From the NCBI RefSeq assembly GCF_001277345.1, contig NZ_LIUT01000003.1:273612-337611 (forward strand): DNA of 64,000 nucleotides. The letters run 5' to 3'. The notes under the pieces are model-generated. The model was not told the origin of the DNA. It saw only the letters and a list, made by a program, of their open reading frames with translations, and made no database searches. A program made the position numbers and the translations under genes. Position 1 is the stretch's first letter. Each line of letters starts with the position of its first letter. Shown here in pieces: positions 8,034 to 16,532 of this stretch. The stretch is from Paenibacillus solani. GTDB lineage: Bacteria > Bacillota > Bacilli > Paenibacillales > Paenibacillaceae.

Positions 8034-8243
8034 AGTCCTCCACCTCCAAATTACTTGTTGTTCCTGTTTGCAAAAAAATAAAGGGATGCCGGGTTAAACA
8101 CCGACATCCCTATTTGATACTCATCTCACAAATGAAGTTGAATCCATTCATTGATTTCGTGATCAAACCAGCCAACATATGTCGGTCAGGTGAGAAGCGG
8201 TGCTTCTGCTTGCAATCAGATATTCTGTTTAACAGACTACGAT
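8034..8243 (-). promoter_or_regulatory. L20-type leader with attenuator
   Basis: The 5' untranslated region of infC is about 200 bases long. It holds a strong intrinsic terminator at 8072-8111 (minus strand AGGGATGTCGG...CCGGCATCCCT then T-rich) before the infC ribosome binding site. In B. subtilis L20 binds this leader and promotes termination. Position and architecture match, but I could not fold it against the Rfam L20 leader model. Confidence 0.75.
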
Positions 8244-8273
8244 AGTATAACAGGTTATACAATCCCGTGTCAA
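8244..8273 (-). promoter_or_regulatory. Promoter of infC operon
   Basis: Minus strand: perfect -35 TTGACA (8268-8273), an 18-base spacer and -10 TATACT (8244-8249). Confidence 0.8.
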
Positions 8274-8295
8274 CACAGAATGGTAAAATTCTTGA

Positions 8296-9534
8296 TTACC
8301 CTTGTTTGCTCTGTACCTCTTCAAGGCGCACAACGCGGGTATGCTCCGTATGACTCCACTGCTTGTTGTTCTGCGTGAAGAACGCATATACCGTGATAGG
8401 ATACCACGAAAGCAAGTAGATCGGGAACAGTACCAGGTACAGATATACCTTCTTGTACTTCACCTTTTCCAGGAGCATGGCGATCATGAAGGTGAAGATA
8501 TTCGCTGCGATCGCTGTAAAGCTCAGCCATAACGGTAGATAACCGTATAGATTCGCAATATTCGGACCATCAAAGAAAGAATTGTCAATCCAGATGACGG
8601 CTGTCAACAAGAAAGTCAGCAACACGATGTAAACGTTGACCCCGTACAATGCCAGGTCCAACTTTACGAGGCTGCGTTCTTTAATGGCACGCCACAGCAG
8701 CGGGAAGAAATAACGGCGGGCAACCGTAAAGTGGCCCTGCATCCAGCGCAGACGCTGTCTGGCCGAAGCCTTAAACGTAAGCGGCTTTTCGTCAAATACC
8801 TTTGCGTCATAGTTGAACTTCGGGTATACGCCGCGCATAACACTGCGCATCGTAAACTCTAGGTCCTCAACCAGACTGGTCGCGCCCCAGCCAATCTCCT
8901 TCAGCAGATTGGTCTCAAAGCACATTCCCGTACCGCCAAGGAAGTTAGCCATATTCAGATTGCTGCGGGAAAGCTGCCACAGACGGTTGATATACCAATA
9001 CGACACCCCGTAAGAAGCAGTGATCCAAGAATCTTCTGGGTTCTTGGTATCGATATATCCCTGGATAACTCTCGCTCCAGAGCAAAGATCATTGTTCATT
9101 TCATTCAGGAAATTTGGATCTGCCAGATTATCCGCGTCGAACATAACGACTGCATCATACTGGCGCGGCATTGCCCAGAGCTCCTTAAGCATCCACTCGA
9201 TGGCGTAACCCTTGCCTCGCAGATTCTGATTCGTGCGTACGCAAGCGTTCATCCCGTGGGCACGGACGATCTCTGCAGTACGGTCTGTACAGTTGTCACA
9301 GATGACAAATACATCGTACAGATCTTTCGGATAATTAAGCTGTTTCAGGTTCTCCATGAGAGCCCCGACAACCTGCTCTTCATTGTGCGCAGCAACTAGC
9401 ACTGCGAACGATTTATTTGGTTCAAAATGCTGTTTCTTTTTTCTCTTGATCAGACCAAACAAAGAGAATACGAACTGGTACACACCCACCGCGGCCAAAA
9501 ATAATTGGAGCGCGATAAAGATGGCGTCTGTCAT
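8296..9534 (-). CDS. Membrane glycosyltransferase, family 2
   Basis: A 412-aa processive-type GT2 enzyme. It has an N-terminal membrane helix (residues 4-26), a GT-A domain with VLVAAHNEEQVV, the nucleotide-sugar metal motif DADN (about 133), a second acidic site VEDLEF, and QRLRW (the QxxRW motif of cellulose/hyaluronan/poly-GlcNAc synthases). Hydrophobic segments between 300 and 395 are the C-terminal membrane helices. It probably transfers a sugar from UDP or GDP donors at the inner face of the membrane to build an exopolysaccharide or glycolipid; the product is unknown. An AACGGAGAA site precedes the ATG. It is monocistronic and divergent from the UgtP-like gene across a 660-bp gap. Confidence 0.9.
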   Translation of the reverse strand: MTDAIFIALQLFLAAVGVYQFVFSLFGLIKRKKKQHFEPNKSFAVLVAAHNEEQVVGALMENLKQLNYPKDLYDVFVICDNCTDRTAEIVRAHGMNACVRTNQNLRGKGYAIEWMLKELWAMPRQYDAVVMFDADNLADPNFLNEMNNDLCSGARVIQGYIDTKNPEDSWITASYGVSYWYINRLWQLSRSNLNMANFLGGTGMCFETNLLKEIGWGATSLVEDLEFTMRSVMRGVYPKFNYDAKVFDEKPLTFKASARQRLRWMQGHFTVARRYFFPLLWRAIKERSLVKLDLALYGVNVYIVLLTFLLTAVIWIDNSFFDGPNIANLYGYLPLWLSFTAIAANIFTFMIAMLLEKVKYKKVYLYLVLFPIYLLSWYPITVYAFFTQNNKQWSHTEHTRVVRLEEVQSKQG

Positions 9535-10195
9535 GATTCTCCGTTACCCCCTTTTTTTAACCCGAGAATGTTTGTTTTTTTCTCTCTAAGTTTTTCGCTA
9601 TTTTTATTGCTGTATGACCCTGTGACTTGTGTGTCTGTCTTCAGTAGCCTCGGTGCCTCGGGGCAACTTTGCACATCATACACGATTTTCCACACTTTTG
9701 AATCTTTTGTCAAAACCGTGGAATGCTCTAATTTACGGAAAAACTTCGTAAAAGAGCTCAGCTTGCAATCCAGTTTGCCAGCAAGCTTCGTTTCAAATGG
9801 CATTAGTTCTTATTTTCATCCGTTTTCTTACTTTTTATTTCTCTTTGCCGCCCATCTTTTCTGGAATCGACTTGTCCGCCAATTAATAAACGCAACAGAT
9901 GACCAAAAAGTTGTATTGCGGCATTCTCTTTTTCTAATAAACTTTTTGATGTCTGTTTGAATCATTGTATCGGCAACTTAAATTCAAGTCAAAAGACTAC
10001 GGTCCCTGATTTTCTACAAAATGCGCGCCGCCGACTACCGCCTAAGTAGCAGGCAGCCAGCAAGAACCCTGTTGGTAAAGCTTCTCCTTACCAGGACTAA
10101 AGTCCCTTTGATTGGAGGATGGTACTGGTTGATTTCTTTTCTCAAAATCGATATGTTAAAGGTAATGAATATCGCTGCAGAACGGGTGAAAAGTA
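9535..10195. other. 660-bp non-coding gap between two glycosyltransferase genes
   Basis: No convincing gene. The left two thirds are pyrimidine-rich; the reading frames there have no ribosome binding sites or sensible composition. The right part (10020-10125) has several short inverted repeats: CTAC/GTAG, TTGGTAA/TTACCAG with a 9-base loop, and GGAC/GTCC with a TAAA loop, followed by GGAGG at about 10112. This could be a structured leader of the downstream gene, but it matches no riboswitch class I could recognise by eye. Confidence 0.5.
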
Positions 10196-11323
10196 GTGGC
10201 TAAAAAAAGAGTCTTGCTGTTATCTGAAGGGTTCGGTGCCGGACATACACAGGCCGCTCATGCTCTCTCCAGCAACTTGCGCCAGTTGTCGCCTAGCATA
10301 CAGACCAAAGTTCTCGAGCTTGGAAGCTTCTTGAACCCCAAAATTGCTCCACTGATCATTTCGGCCTACAGAAAGACGATTACAACTCGCCCCAGACTGG
10401 TTGGGTACATGTACCGCCACCAGAAGTCATTTAACCGTTTTACCGCTCTAGCCCTTCATCGCATGTTCTATACAAGTACGAAGAACGTGGTCAAGCAGCT
10501 CCGGCCAGACATCATCGTGTGCACTCACTTCATCCCCAGCGCAGTCATCTCGCGTTTAAAACGGCTGGGCACAAATGTGCCCCTGTGTACCGTTATAACC
10601 GATTATGATGCTCACGATACATGGATCAGCCCGGAGGTCGACCGATATTTCGTATCCACGCCGGAAGTGAAGCGCAAACTGCTGAGCCGCGGAGTTTCCC
10701 ATGCGAAAATTCAGGTCACCGGCATCCCGATCCATCCCGATTTCTGGACCCATCCGAGCAAGGAAGAAATCAGGGTGCAGTTTAATCTGTTAAATATGCC
10801 CACGGTGCTTGTCATGGGCGGAGGCTGGGGGATCATGAATGATGAGGTCGTGCACGAATTTTTAACCCGATGGCGTGAAGAAATCCAAATTATATTTTGT
10901 TTCGGCAACAATGACAAGGGTCGGGAGGAAATGGAAAGCAATCCAAGATTCCAGCATCCGAACATCCGGATTTTGGGTTTTACGCGCGAGATCGACAAGC
11001 TGATGGAGGTATCGGATTTGCTTGTTACTAAACCGGGCGGCATGACGTGCACGGAAGGCCTGGCCAAAGGAATTCCCATGCTGTTTCACCAGCCCCTTCC
11101 AGGGCAGGAAGAAGAGAATTGCCAATACTTCACAGCGCAAGGTCTGGGCGAGCCTATTCAATCGCTAGAAGTTCTTGAAAAATGGATGAACAAGCTTCTG
11201 CAACAATATGACCTGCTCCAACAGCAGCGGGCCCAGAATTTGCAAAATATCGAACGCTCCCATCCGATGCAAAGCGCCCGCAGCATCATCGATATGCTGG
11301 AAAATGAAAAGGTGTACTCCTAA
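10196..11323 (+). CDS. UgtP-like diacylglycerol glycosyltransferase (MGDG synthase type)
   Basis: A 375-aa GT28-fold enzyme. It has the N-terminal MGDG-synthase motif SEGFGAGHTQAAHAL (12-26), the segment VCTHFIPSA and the acceptor-domain VITDYDAHDTWI. The C-terminal donor domain contains VMGGGWG, the UDP-binding LVTKPGGMTCTEGLAKGIPML and PLPGQEEEN. The family adds glucose from UDP-glucose to diacylglycerol, supplying glycolipid anchors for lipoteichoic acid; B. subtilis UgtP also couples nutrition to cell size (established). The start is GTG with only a weak GGGTG site, so it is less certain than the body. The stop codon sits in the loop of the terminator. Confidence 0.87.
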   Translation: MAKKRVLLLSEGFGAGHTQAAHALSSNLRQLSPSIQTKVLELGSFLNPKIAPLIISAYRKTITTRPRLVGYMYRHQKSFNRFTALALHRMFYTSTKNVVKQLRPDIIVCTHFIPSAVISRLKRLGTNVPLCTVITDYDAHDTWISPEVDRYFVSTPEVKRKLLSRGVSHAKIQVTGIPIHPDFWTHPSKEEIRVQFNLLNMPTVLVMGGGWGIMNDEVVHEFLTRWREEIQIIFCFGNNDKGREEMESNPRFQHPNIRILGFTREIDKLMEVSDLLVTKPGGMTCTEGLAKGIPMLFHQPLPGQEEENCQYFTAQGLGEPIQSLEVLEKWMNKLLQQYDLLQQQRAQNLQNIERSHPMQSARSIIDMLENEKVYS

Positions 11324-11343
11324 AGCAGGAGTACACCTTTTTT
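11309..11343 (+). terminator. Terminator overlapping the end of the UgtP-like gene
   Basis: AAGGTGTACTCCT/AGGAGTACACCTT form a 13-bp stem with a 5-base loop and a T-run. The TAA stop (11321-11323) is at the end of the left arm, so the last codons form half of the hairpin. Confidence 0.92.
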
Positions 11344-11440
11344 GGTGCTTATATCCGAGAGCCTATCTCAAAATTGATAGATTTCCTTCTATTATAATAG
11401 ATGAAAACGCAATCATAGGGAAGTCCGCCTGGAGACTATA

Positions 11441-12154
11441 TTATTTACCGTATTTTTCAAGGCGATTCTTCTGGTACGAAGCAAGGGCTTCCTTGCCGAC
11501 TATAACCTCGCAACGATGGATCTGCATTCCTTGACCCACGAATTTCGTCTCGTATTCCGTCATCACATGCTCCTCGTTCAATCCATCACGGTGCAAGTCC
11601 AGCGAAATATTGGTCATTTGCAGCCCATAATCGGCAAAAGCATTCAGAGAAAATTCAAAGAGGGTCACCGAATCGGTTTTGAAGTGAATTTCTCCGCGCT
11701 CGTTCAGGATCTGGGAATACTTGTCCAGAAAACGCGGGTGCGTTAAACGGCGGCGAGCATGCTTTGCTTTTGGCCATGGATCGCTGAAGTTCAAGTACAT
11801 TCGTTCAATTTCACCAGGTTCAAACACTTCTTCAACATTCTCAATATTGAACAAGGCGAGCTTCAAGTTCGGAGGTGTAGTGATATCATCCTGAGCCCAC
11901 GCATTACGCCCCTTCTCACTTGCCCGGCGAATCAGCTCATCATACATATCAACCCCGATAAAATTCACATTCTGATGCTTATAACTCATCTGACTGATAA
12001 ACTGCCCTTTGCCCATGCCGAATTCTACATGAATCGGAAGGTCATTGCCAAACAAAGAAGCCCATTTTCCTCTATATTGACCGGGGTCCAAAACGACCAG
12101 GTCTTCCTGCTGCTCCAGATTTTCCCGTATTCCTTTTCTTCCGCGTAACCGCAT
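11441..12154 (-). CDS. trmB: tRNA (guanine-N7-)-methyltransferase
   Basis: It methylates G46 of tRNAs using S-adenosylmethionine. The 237-aa length is usual. Motifs: HVEFGMGKGQFI (SAM-binding, about 41-52), the GVDMYDEL strand, the hallmark FSDPWPKAKHARRRLTHPRF (about 123-142), and TEYETKF near the C-terminus. A GGAGGT site precedes the ATG. It is transcribed alone and convergent with the UgtP-like gene. Confidence 0.97.
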   Translation of the reverse strand: MRLRGRKGIRENLEQQEDLVVLDPGQYRGKWASLFGNDLPIHVEFGMGKGQFISQMSYKHQNVNFIGVDMYDELIRRASEKGRNAWAQDDITTPPNLKLALFNIENVEEVFEPGEIERMYLNFSDPWPKAKHARRRLTHPRFLDKYSQILNERGEIHFKTDSVTLFEFSLNAFADYGLQMTNISLDLHRDGLNEEHVMTEYETKFVGQGMQIHRCEVIVGKEALASYQKNRLEKYGK

Positions 12155-12250
12155 GTCATACCTCCGAAACTTTCCAAGTAAGATTTAGATTGATATCAAG
12201 ATACTGCACCTATTGTGACGAAGTTAGTCCCAAAAGTAAAGAGCCCATAG

Positions 12251-12297
12251 AAAAAGGAACCCGAGCTTTGCCTTGGCAAAGCCTTAGGTTCCTTTTT
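12251..12297 (-). terminator. Terminator after the 60-aa gene
   Basis: AAAAAGGAACC/GGTTCCTTTTT with an inner perfect stem GCTTTGCC/GGCAAAGC. T-runs occur on both strands. It separates the 60-aa gene (ends 12345, minus) from trmB. Confidence 0.88.
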
Positions 12298-12344
12298 CAT
12301 ATATTTGGAATTGGGGTTCCGCGATAGTTAAACTGTGGAATAGT

Positions 12345-12527
12345 TTACCTCTCTTCTGCCATAAAATCAAATGTCTTCTCATAGGCAGCCCGAATCTTGC
12401 GTTGTGCTGAAGCCTTTACATCCTTATTGGCACTAAATGCTACACCCGTGAGGGCCAAAGCTTCATTCGGGGTGAGTTCCACAGTGATTCTTTCCTTGCT
12501 TCCATTGTGAATAGCTGACGAATTCAT
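12345..12527 (-). CDS. Hypothetical 60-aa protein
   Basis: Not recognised. A hydrophilic, mixed-charge sequence with a predicted helix at residues 36-58 (VKASAQRKIRAAYEKTFDFM) and the middle motif ITVELTPNEALALTGVAF. There is no signal peptide or membrane segment. It is supported as a gene by a GAGGTGATT ribosome binding site at the right distance and by a dedicated strong terminator downstream. It is monocistronic and divergent from ytqA. Confidence 0.65.
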   Translation of the reverse strand: MNSSAIHNGSKERITVELTPNEALALTGVAFSANKDVKASAQRKIRAAYEKTFDFMAEER

Positions 12528-12702
12528 TCGTAATCACCTCACGGTATAATTGTATCCATGACGTCACACAAATATGAATCCTATCCAATATTACCCTCGC
12601 CAAAATAGGTTGAATCATTTATTTATTTATCTATTTTAAATATATCAATTATATGTAAACCATTCAAGTAACAATGCCTGAATTAGGCTCGAAGACCTGT
12701 AT

Positions 12703-12732
12703 ATGACGCAGTTCTTTATTTTTTGTTACAAT
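12703..12732 (+). promoter_or_regulatory. Probable promoter of ytqA-ytqB
   Basis: -35 ATGACG (12703-12708), an 18-base spacer and -10 TACAAT (12727-12732), 47 bases before the ytqA ATG. The -35 is imperfect. Confidence 0.4.
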
Positions 12733-12778
12733 GGATGTATCTGTATAAATCAGTTGAGATTGCTATAAAGGAGCCAAC

Positions 12779-13732
12779 ATGAGCACACCACATATAACGA
12801 TCCCCAAGCTATGGGGAGACAAAAGATTTCATACGTGGAATTACGAAATGCGCAGCCAATTCCAAGAGAAGATATTTAAAGTGATGCTGGATGCCGGCTT
12901 TACGTGCCCAAACCGTGACGGCACGATTGCCAAGGGAGGCTGCACCTTCTGCAGTGCGCGAGGCTCAGGAGATTTTGCGGGACGCCGCCGGGATGACCTC
13001 GTTACCCAATTCAATACCATTCGTGACAGACAGCATCAGAAATGGCCGACTGCCAAATATATCGGCTATTTTCAAGCCTATACCAATACCTATGCTCCTG
13101 TCGAGGAGCTTCGGGAATACTATGAAGAAATTCTCCAGCAGCCCGGTGTTGTCGGTCTGTCGATCGCTACGCGCCCTGACTGCCTGCCTGACGATGTCGT
13201 GGAATATTTGGCTGAGCTGAATGAGCGTACGTATCTGTGGGTGGAGATGGGACTGCAAACAATTCATGATTCCACCTCCGAGCTGATCAATCGGGCCCAT
13301 GATACGGAGTGTTATTTCAAAGCGGTCGAGAAGCTCCGTAAGCATAACATCCGTGTCTGCACGCACATCATCTACGGTCTTCCGCAAGAGGACCGTGACA
13401 TGATGCTGGCTACAGGCCGAGCGGTGGCCAATATGGATGTACAAGGAATCAAGATACATCTGTTGCATCTGATGCGCAAAACTCCAATGGTAAAACAATA
13501 TGAAGCCGGACTGCTGCGTTTTCTCGAGCAGGATGAATACATCAACCTTATCGTGGATAGCCTGGAGTTTCTGCCGCCGGACATGATTGTACACCGCCTG
13601 ACTGGAGATGCTCCTCGCGATCTCTTGATTGGACCTACATGGAGCCTTAACAAATGGCAAGTGCTCAACGGAATAGATGCTGAACTAAAGCGCCGGGAGA
13701 CCTGGCAAGGAAAATTGTGGGGGGTGTCCTGA
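12779..13732 (+). CDS. ytqA: Radical SAM enzyme YtqA (TIGR01212 type; tRNA U34 modification)
   Basis: A 317-aa radical SAM protein. The iron-sulfur cysteines are C43, C55 and C58 (C-x11-C-x2-C, an unusual spacing shared with the Elp3-like branch). Downstream SAM-barrel motifs include SIATRPDCL, WVEMGLQT and HIIYGLPQE. B. subtilis YtqA has recently been linked to an alternative route to nm5s2U/mnm5s2U at tRNA position 34 (from memory; the name MnmL has been proposed). Its overlap with ytqB supports that role. The start has an AAGGAG site. The TGA stop overlaps the next ATG. Confidence 0.88.
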   Translation: MSTPHITIPKLWGDKRFHTWNYEMRSQFQEKIFKVMLDAGFTCPNRDGTIAKGGCTFCSARGSGDFAGRRRDDLVTQFNTIRDRQHQKWPTAKYIGYFQAYTNTYAPVEELREYYEEILQQPGVVGLSIATRPDCLPDDVVEYLAELNERTYLWVEMGLQTIHDSTSELINRAHDTECYFKAVEKLRKHNIRVCTHIIYGLPQEDRDMMLATGRAVANMDVQGIKIHLLHLMRKTPMVKQYEAGLLRFLEQDEYINLIVDSLEFLPPDMIVHRLTGDAPRDLLIGPTWSLNKWQVLNGIDAELKRRETWQGKLWGVS

Positions 13733-14322
13733 TGGGTTTCCTGTCGGTATTGAGTTTTGCCCATAAACTGGTGTCCGAAAGGCTTCGCCCTGGAGACACC
13801 GCAGTGGATGCCACGGCTGGAACAGGGGCAGATACTTTATTTCTGGCTAAAACCATAGGGACAAAAGGCCATGTTCATGCTTTTGATATTCAGGAGCAGG
13901 CGCTGGTACTTACGCGCGACAGGCTCACTAAGGAATCACCCGGTACCCTTGGCGGAATTACGCTTCATCACCAAAGCCATGCTCTCATGAAGAGCTGCAT
14001 TCCAGAGCATGATCATGGTCATGTAGGTGCCATCATGTTCAATCTCGGTTATCTGCCGGTGGATTCATCCGATAAACAGATTATGACAGAAACTGCGAGT
14101 ACACTGGAAGCTCTAGAGGCTGCCATCGAGCTGCTCCGTCCTGGCGGCATCGTCACCATCGTGCTGTATCCAGGCCACAGAGGCGGAGATACCGAAGCGG
14201 ATGCTGTGCAAGCGTGGGCTGCAAAATTGCCGCAGCAAAGCGTGCAGACAATTCTATATCGTGGTCTTCAGCGTTCTGAGGCGCCTTTCCTCATTGCACT
14301 GGAACGAAAGAAGACGTTATGA
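13732..14322 (+). CDS. mnmM: tRNA mnm5s2U methyltransferase YtqB/MnmM
   Basis: A 196-aa class I SAM-dependent methyltransferase with motif I DATAGTGADT (about 26-35), a HAFDIQEQAL strand, and the family motif MFNLGYLP (NLGYLP takes the place of NPPY). YtqB/MnmM methylates nm5s2U to mnm5s2U in tRNA anticodons of Gram-positive bacteria (established). The ATG at 13732 overlaps the ytqA stop (TGATG) and has GGGGGGTGT upstream. An ATG five codons earlier is possible but poorly placed. The two genes are translationally coupled and act in one pathway. Confidence 0.9.
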   Translation: MGFLSVLSFAHKLVSERLRPGDTAVDATAGTGADTLFLAKTIGTKGHVHAFDIQEQALVLTRDRLTKESPGTLGGITLHHQSHALMKSCIPEHDHGHVGAIMFNLGYLPVDSSDKQIMTETASTLEALEAAIELLRPGGIVTIVLYPGHRGGDTEADAVQAWAAKLPQQSVQTILYRGLQRSEAPFLIALERKKTL

Positions 14323-14399
14323 TATAAGTTCTTAAGAGAGTTTTCATGTAGTATTAGGCATCCTTAGAATAAGTCAACCATGAAGAAAGGTAGATGATT

Positions 14400-15371
14400 A
14401 TGATGACAAAACCATATCCACTATTATTCCAACCTGAATTTAAAGAACGTGTATGGGGCGGCCGCGCCCTGGAACAGTTCGGCCTTGATATCCCCGCAGG
14501 CCATATCGGAGAAGGCTGGATGATCGCTGACCATCCCAACGGTACGACCCACATTGTAAACGGTGAGCTTGCCGGCCTGGGACTGGACCAAGTTCGGGAA
14601 CAATTCGGTCAGGAATGGTTCGGAAGCAAAGGATTCTCTGAAGTTAACGGACGTTTCCCTCTGCTGATCAAACTGCTTGACTGTAATGATAACCTTTCGG
14701 TTCAGGTCCATCCGACTGATGATTACGAAGGACTTCCGAAAGGCGAGCTTGGCAAAACTGAAATGTGGTATATCCTTGCTGCCAAGCCCGACGCCAAAAT
14801 CATTTACGGTTTGAAAGATGGTGTTAGCCGTGAAACTCTGAAGGAAGCTATGGAAAACGGCACGGTAATGGACCAGCTGCAAGAAGTGTCCGTAAAAGCC
14901 GGAGATACCTTCTACATACCTGCCGGTACGGTACATGCACTCTGCGCGGGTGTTGTCGTAGCCGAAATTCAGCAAAACTCGGATACAACGTACCGGATTT
15001 TCGATTATAATCGCCCTGGCCTTGATGGCAAGCCGCGCGAGCTTCATATCGAGGACTCGTTGAACGTGACGGCCTATGAAGGCTCTGGAGCGACCACAAT
15101 GAGCACAGAAGAAACCAAGCCTGGAGAATGGCTTGAGCTTGCGAAATCACCTTATTTTATCGTGGAAAAGGGTGTTGTCAATGGTGCCTGGTCCTTGTCG
15201 ACTTCGGCAGAAAGCTTCACGATCGTAGTTGTATGTGACGGTCAAGGCACACTTAGCTGGGATAACGGTTCCATCGACTATACGTCGGGACAATGCTTCC
15301 TGCTGCCAGCCAACCTGGGAGCCTATAAATTAGATGGGCAGTCCACTGTTCTTCGTTCATATCTTCCTTAA
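14400..15371 (+). CDS. manA: Mannose-6-phosphate isomerase, class I
   Basis: It interconverts mannose 6-phosphate and fructose 6-phosphate using zinc. The 323-aa protein follows the short Bacillus-type ManA: PxFKERVWGG near the start, zinc ligands in QVHPTD (about 98-103) and GKTEMWY, the IPAGTVHAL cupin strand, and EIQQNSDTTYRIFDYNR near the active site. Three ATGs crowd the start (14394, 14400, 14403); 14400 is 9 bases from GAAAGG and is preferred. It stands alone, 58 bases ahead of a hydrolase gene. Confidence 0.94.
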   Translation: MMTKPYPLLFQPEFKERVWGGRALEQFGLDIPAGHIGEGWMIADHPNGTTHIVNGELAGLGLDQVREQFGQEWFGSKGFSEVNGRFPLLIKLLDCNDNLSVQVHPTDDYEGLPKGELGKTEMWYILAAKPDAKIIYGLKDGVSRETLKEAMENGTVMDQLQEVSVKAGDTFYIPAGTVHALCAGVVVAEIQQNSDTTYRIFDYNRPGLDGKPRELHIEDSLNVTAYEGSGATTMSTEETKPGEWLELAKSPYFIVEKGVVNGAWSLSTSAESFTIVVVCDGQGTLSWDNGSIDYTSGQCFLLPANLGAYKLDGQSTVLRSYLP

Positions 15372-15428
15372 ACCGGGTATAAATCATTTATAGTAACCAC
15401 TCGTTATTGTGGAGGTGTTATACCTTAC

Positions 15429-16391
15429 ATGCAAACCGACACGTTTACGATGCTGAATACGCAGGGCATGCATGTGTTTGTATATCAATGGCTGCCGGAT
15501 GGGGATACGCCTATTCGCGCCATTTTGCAAATTGCGCATGGTATGTGTGAGACCGGAAAACGTTACGAGGAGCTTGCCGAGCTGCTTACAGGGCATGGCT
15601 ACGCCGTATACTGCAATGATCATCGAGGTCATGGACAAACGGCCGGTCTAGAGCTTCTGGGAGATGTGGGCGAAGATGGATTCGAGGGAATGATTGAAGA
15701 CCAGCTGCTTCTTGCTTCCGAGCTTAAGAAACGTCATGCAAGTGTACCCCACTACTTGATGGGACACAGCATGGGGTCTTTCTTGACACAAAAGATGATG
15801 TGTCTGAACGGCGATATATTCGACGGATTCATTCTGTCAGGCACCAACGGTCCACAGAAACTGCTGACCTTCGGCATGAATTTGGCAGCTGCGCAAATGC
15901 GTTTCCAAGGAAGTACGCATCCAAGTCTGATGCTGAACGCCATCGTGTTCGGCCCATACAGCAAAGGCTTCGGCACCATCCGTACGCCATTCGATTGGTT
16001 ATCCCGAGATGAAATGGAAGTGGATAAGTATATCGACGACCCGTACTGCGGCAAGGTATGCAGCGCTCGTTTCTTCCGCGATTTCTTCAAGCTGCTGTCC
16101 CAGCTTCATAAGCCCTCATTGATGGAATGTCTGCTGAAGGATAAGCCGGTTTATATCTTCTCCGGCGAAGAAGATCCTGTCGGACACCGCGGCGAGGGCG
16201 TGAGGCGCTTGATTGAATTATACCGGAAATACGGCCTTCAAGACCTGGAGTACCGTTTGTATCCGGGCGGGCGTCATGAAATGCTGCATGAGATCAACCG
16301 GGATGAAGTAGCAGCCGATGTTCTTGACTGGCTCGAGCGTCATACATCCTCATCGAATGAGGACCCGCAGGTATCGATGCCGATGTTGTAG
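15429..16391 (+). CDS. Alpha/beta hydrolase, monoacylglycerol lipase-like
   Basis: A 320-aa cytosolic serine hydrolase. The oxyanion turn is QIAHGMCE (34-41), the nucleophile elbow GHSMGS puts Ser at 114, the acid is in SGEEDPVG (about 247), and the histidine is in GGRHEMLHE (about 280), giving a full Ser-Asp-His triad. The conserved NDHRGHGQT segment and overall length match monoacylglycerol lipase/lysophospholipase-type hydrolases (Hydrolase_4). The substrate is unknown. A GTGGAGGTG site lies about 13 bases upstream of the ATG. It is followed by its own terminator. Confidence 0.87.
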   Translation: MQTDTFTMLNTQGMHVFVYQWLPDGDTPIRAILQIAHGMCETGKRYEELAELLTGHGYAVYCNDHRGHGQTAGLELLGDVGEDGFEGMIEDQLLLASELKKRHASVPHYLMGHSMGSFLTQKMMCLNGDIFDGFILSGTNGPQKLLTFGMNLAAAQMRFQGSTHPSLMLNAIVFGPYSKGFGTIRTPFDWLSRDEMEVDKYIDDPYCGKVCSARFFRDFFKLLSQLHKPSLMECLLKDKPVYIFSGEEDPVGHRGEGVRRLIELYRKYGLQDLEYRLYPGGRHEMLHEINRDEVAADVLDWLERHTSSSNEDPQVSMPML

Positions 16392-16413
16392 TGTGTAATG
16401 GTAATGAATGCAT

Positions 16414-16453
16414 AAAAGGGATGCCCCCGGTTTCATCCGGGGCATCCCTTTTT
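16414..16453 (+). terminator. Terminator after the hydrolase gene
   Basis: AAAAGGGATGCCCCCGG pairs with CCGGGGCATCCCTTTTT around a 6-base loop. Confidence 0.92.
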
Positions 16454-16532
16454 AGTATAGATGACAAAATTGGCGCTTTTTCGTTTTAGCACTTATCTGG
16501 GTAGCTGCTCTGTTGAAACAGATCGGCTGCTC

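Noticed and set aside
9505..9960. 151-aa open frame rich in Phe, Leu and Ser in the gap before the UgtP-like gene
   Set aside because: No ribosome binding site, composition driven by pyrimidine-rich DNA, and it overlaps the start of the GT2 gene on the other strand.
10021..10203. 60-aa open frame just ahead of the UgtP-like gene
   Set aside because: No Shine-Dalgarno sequence; it runs across the inverted repeats and overlaps the downstream start.
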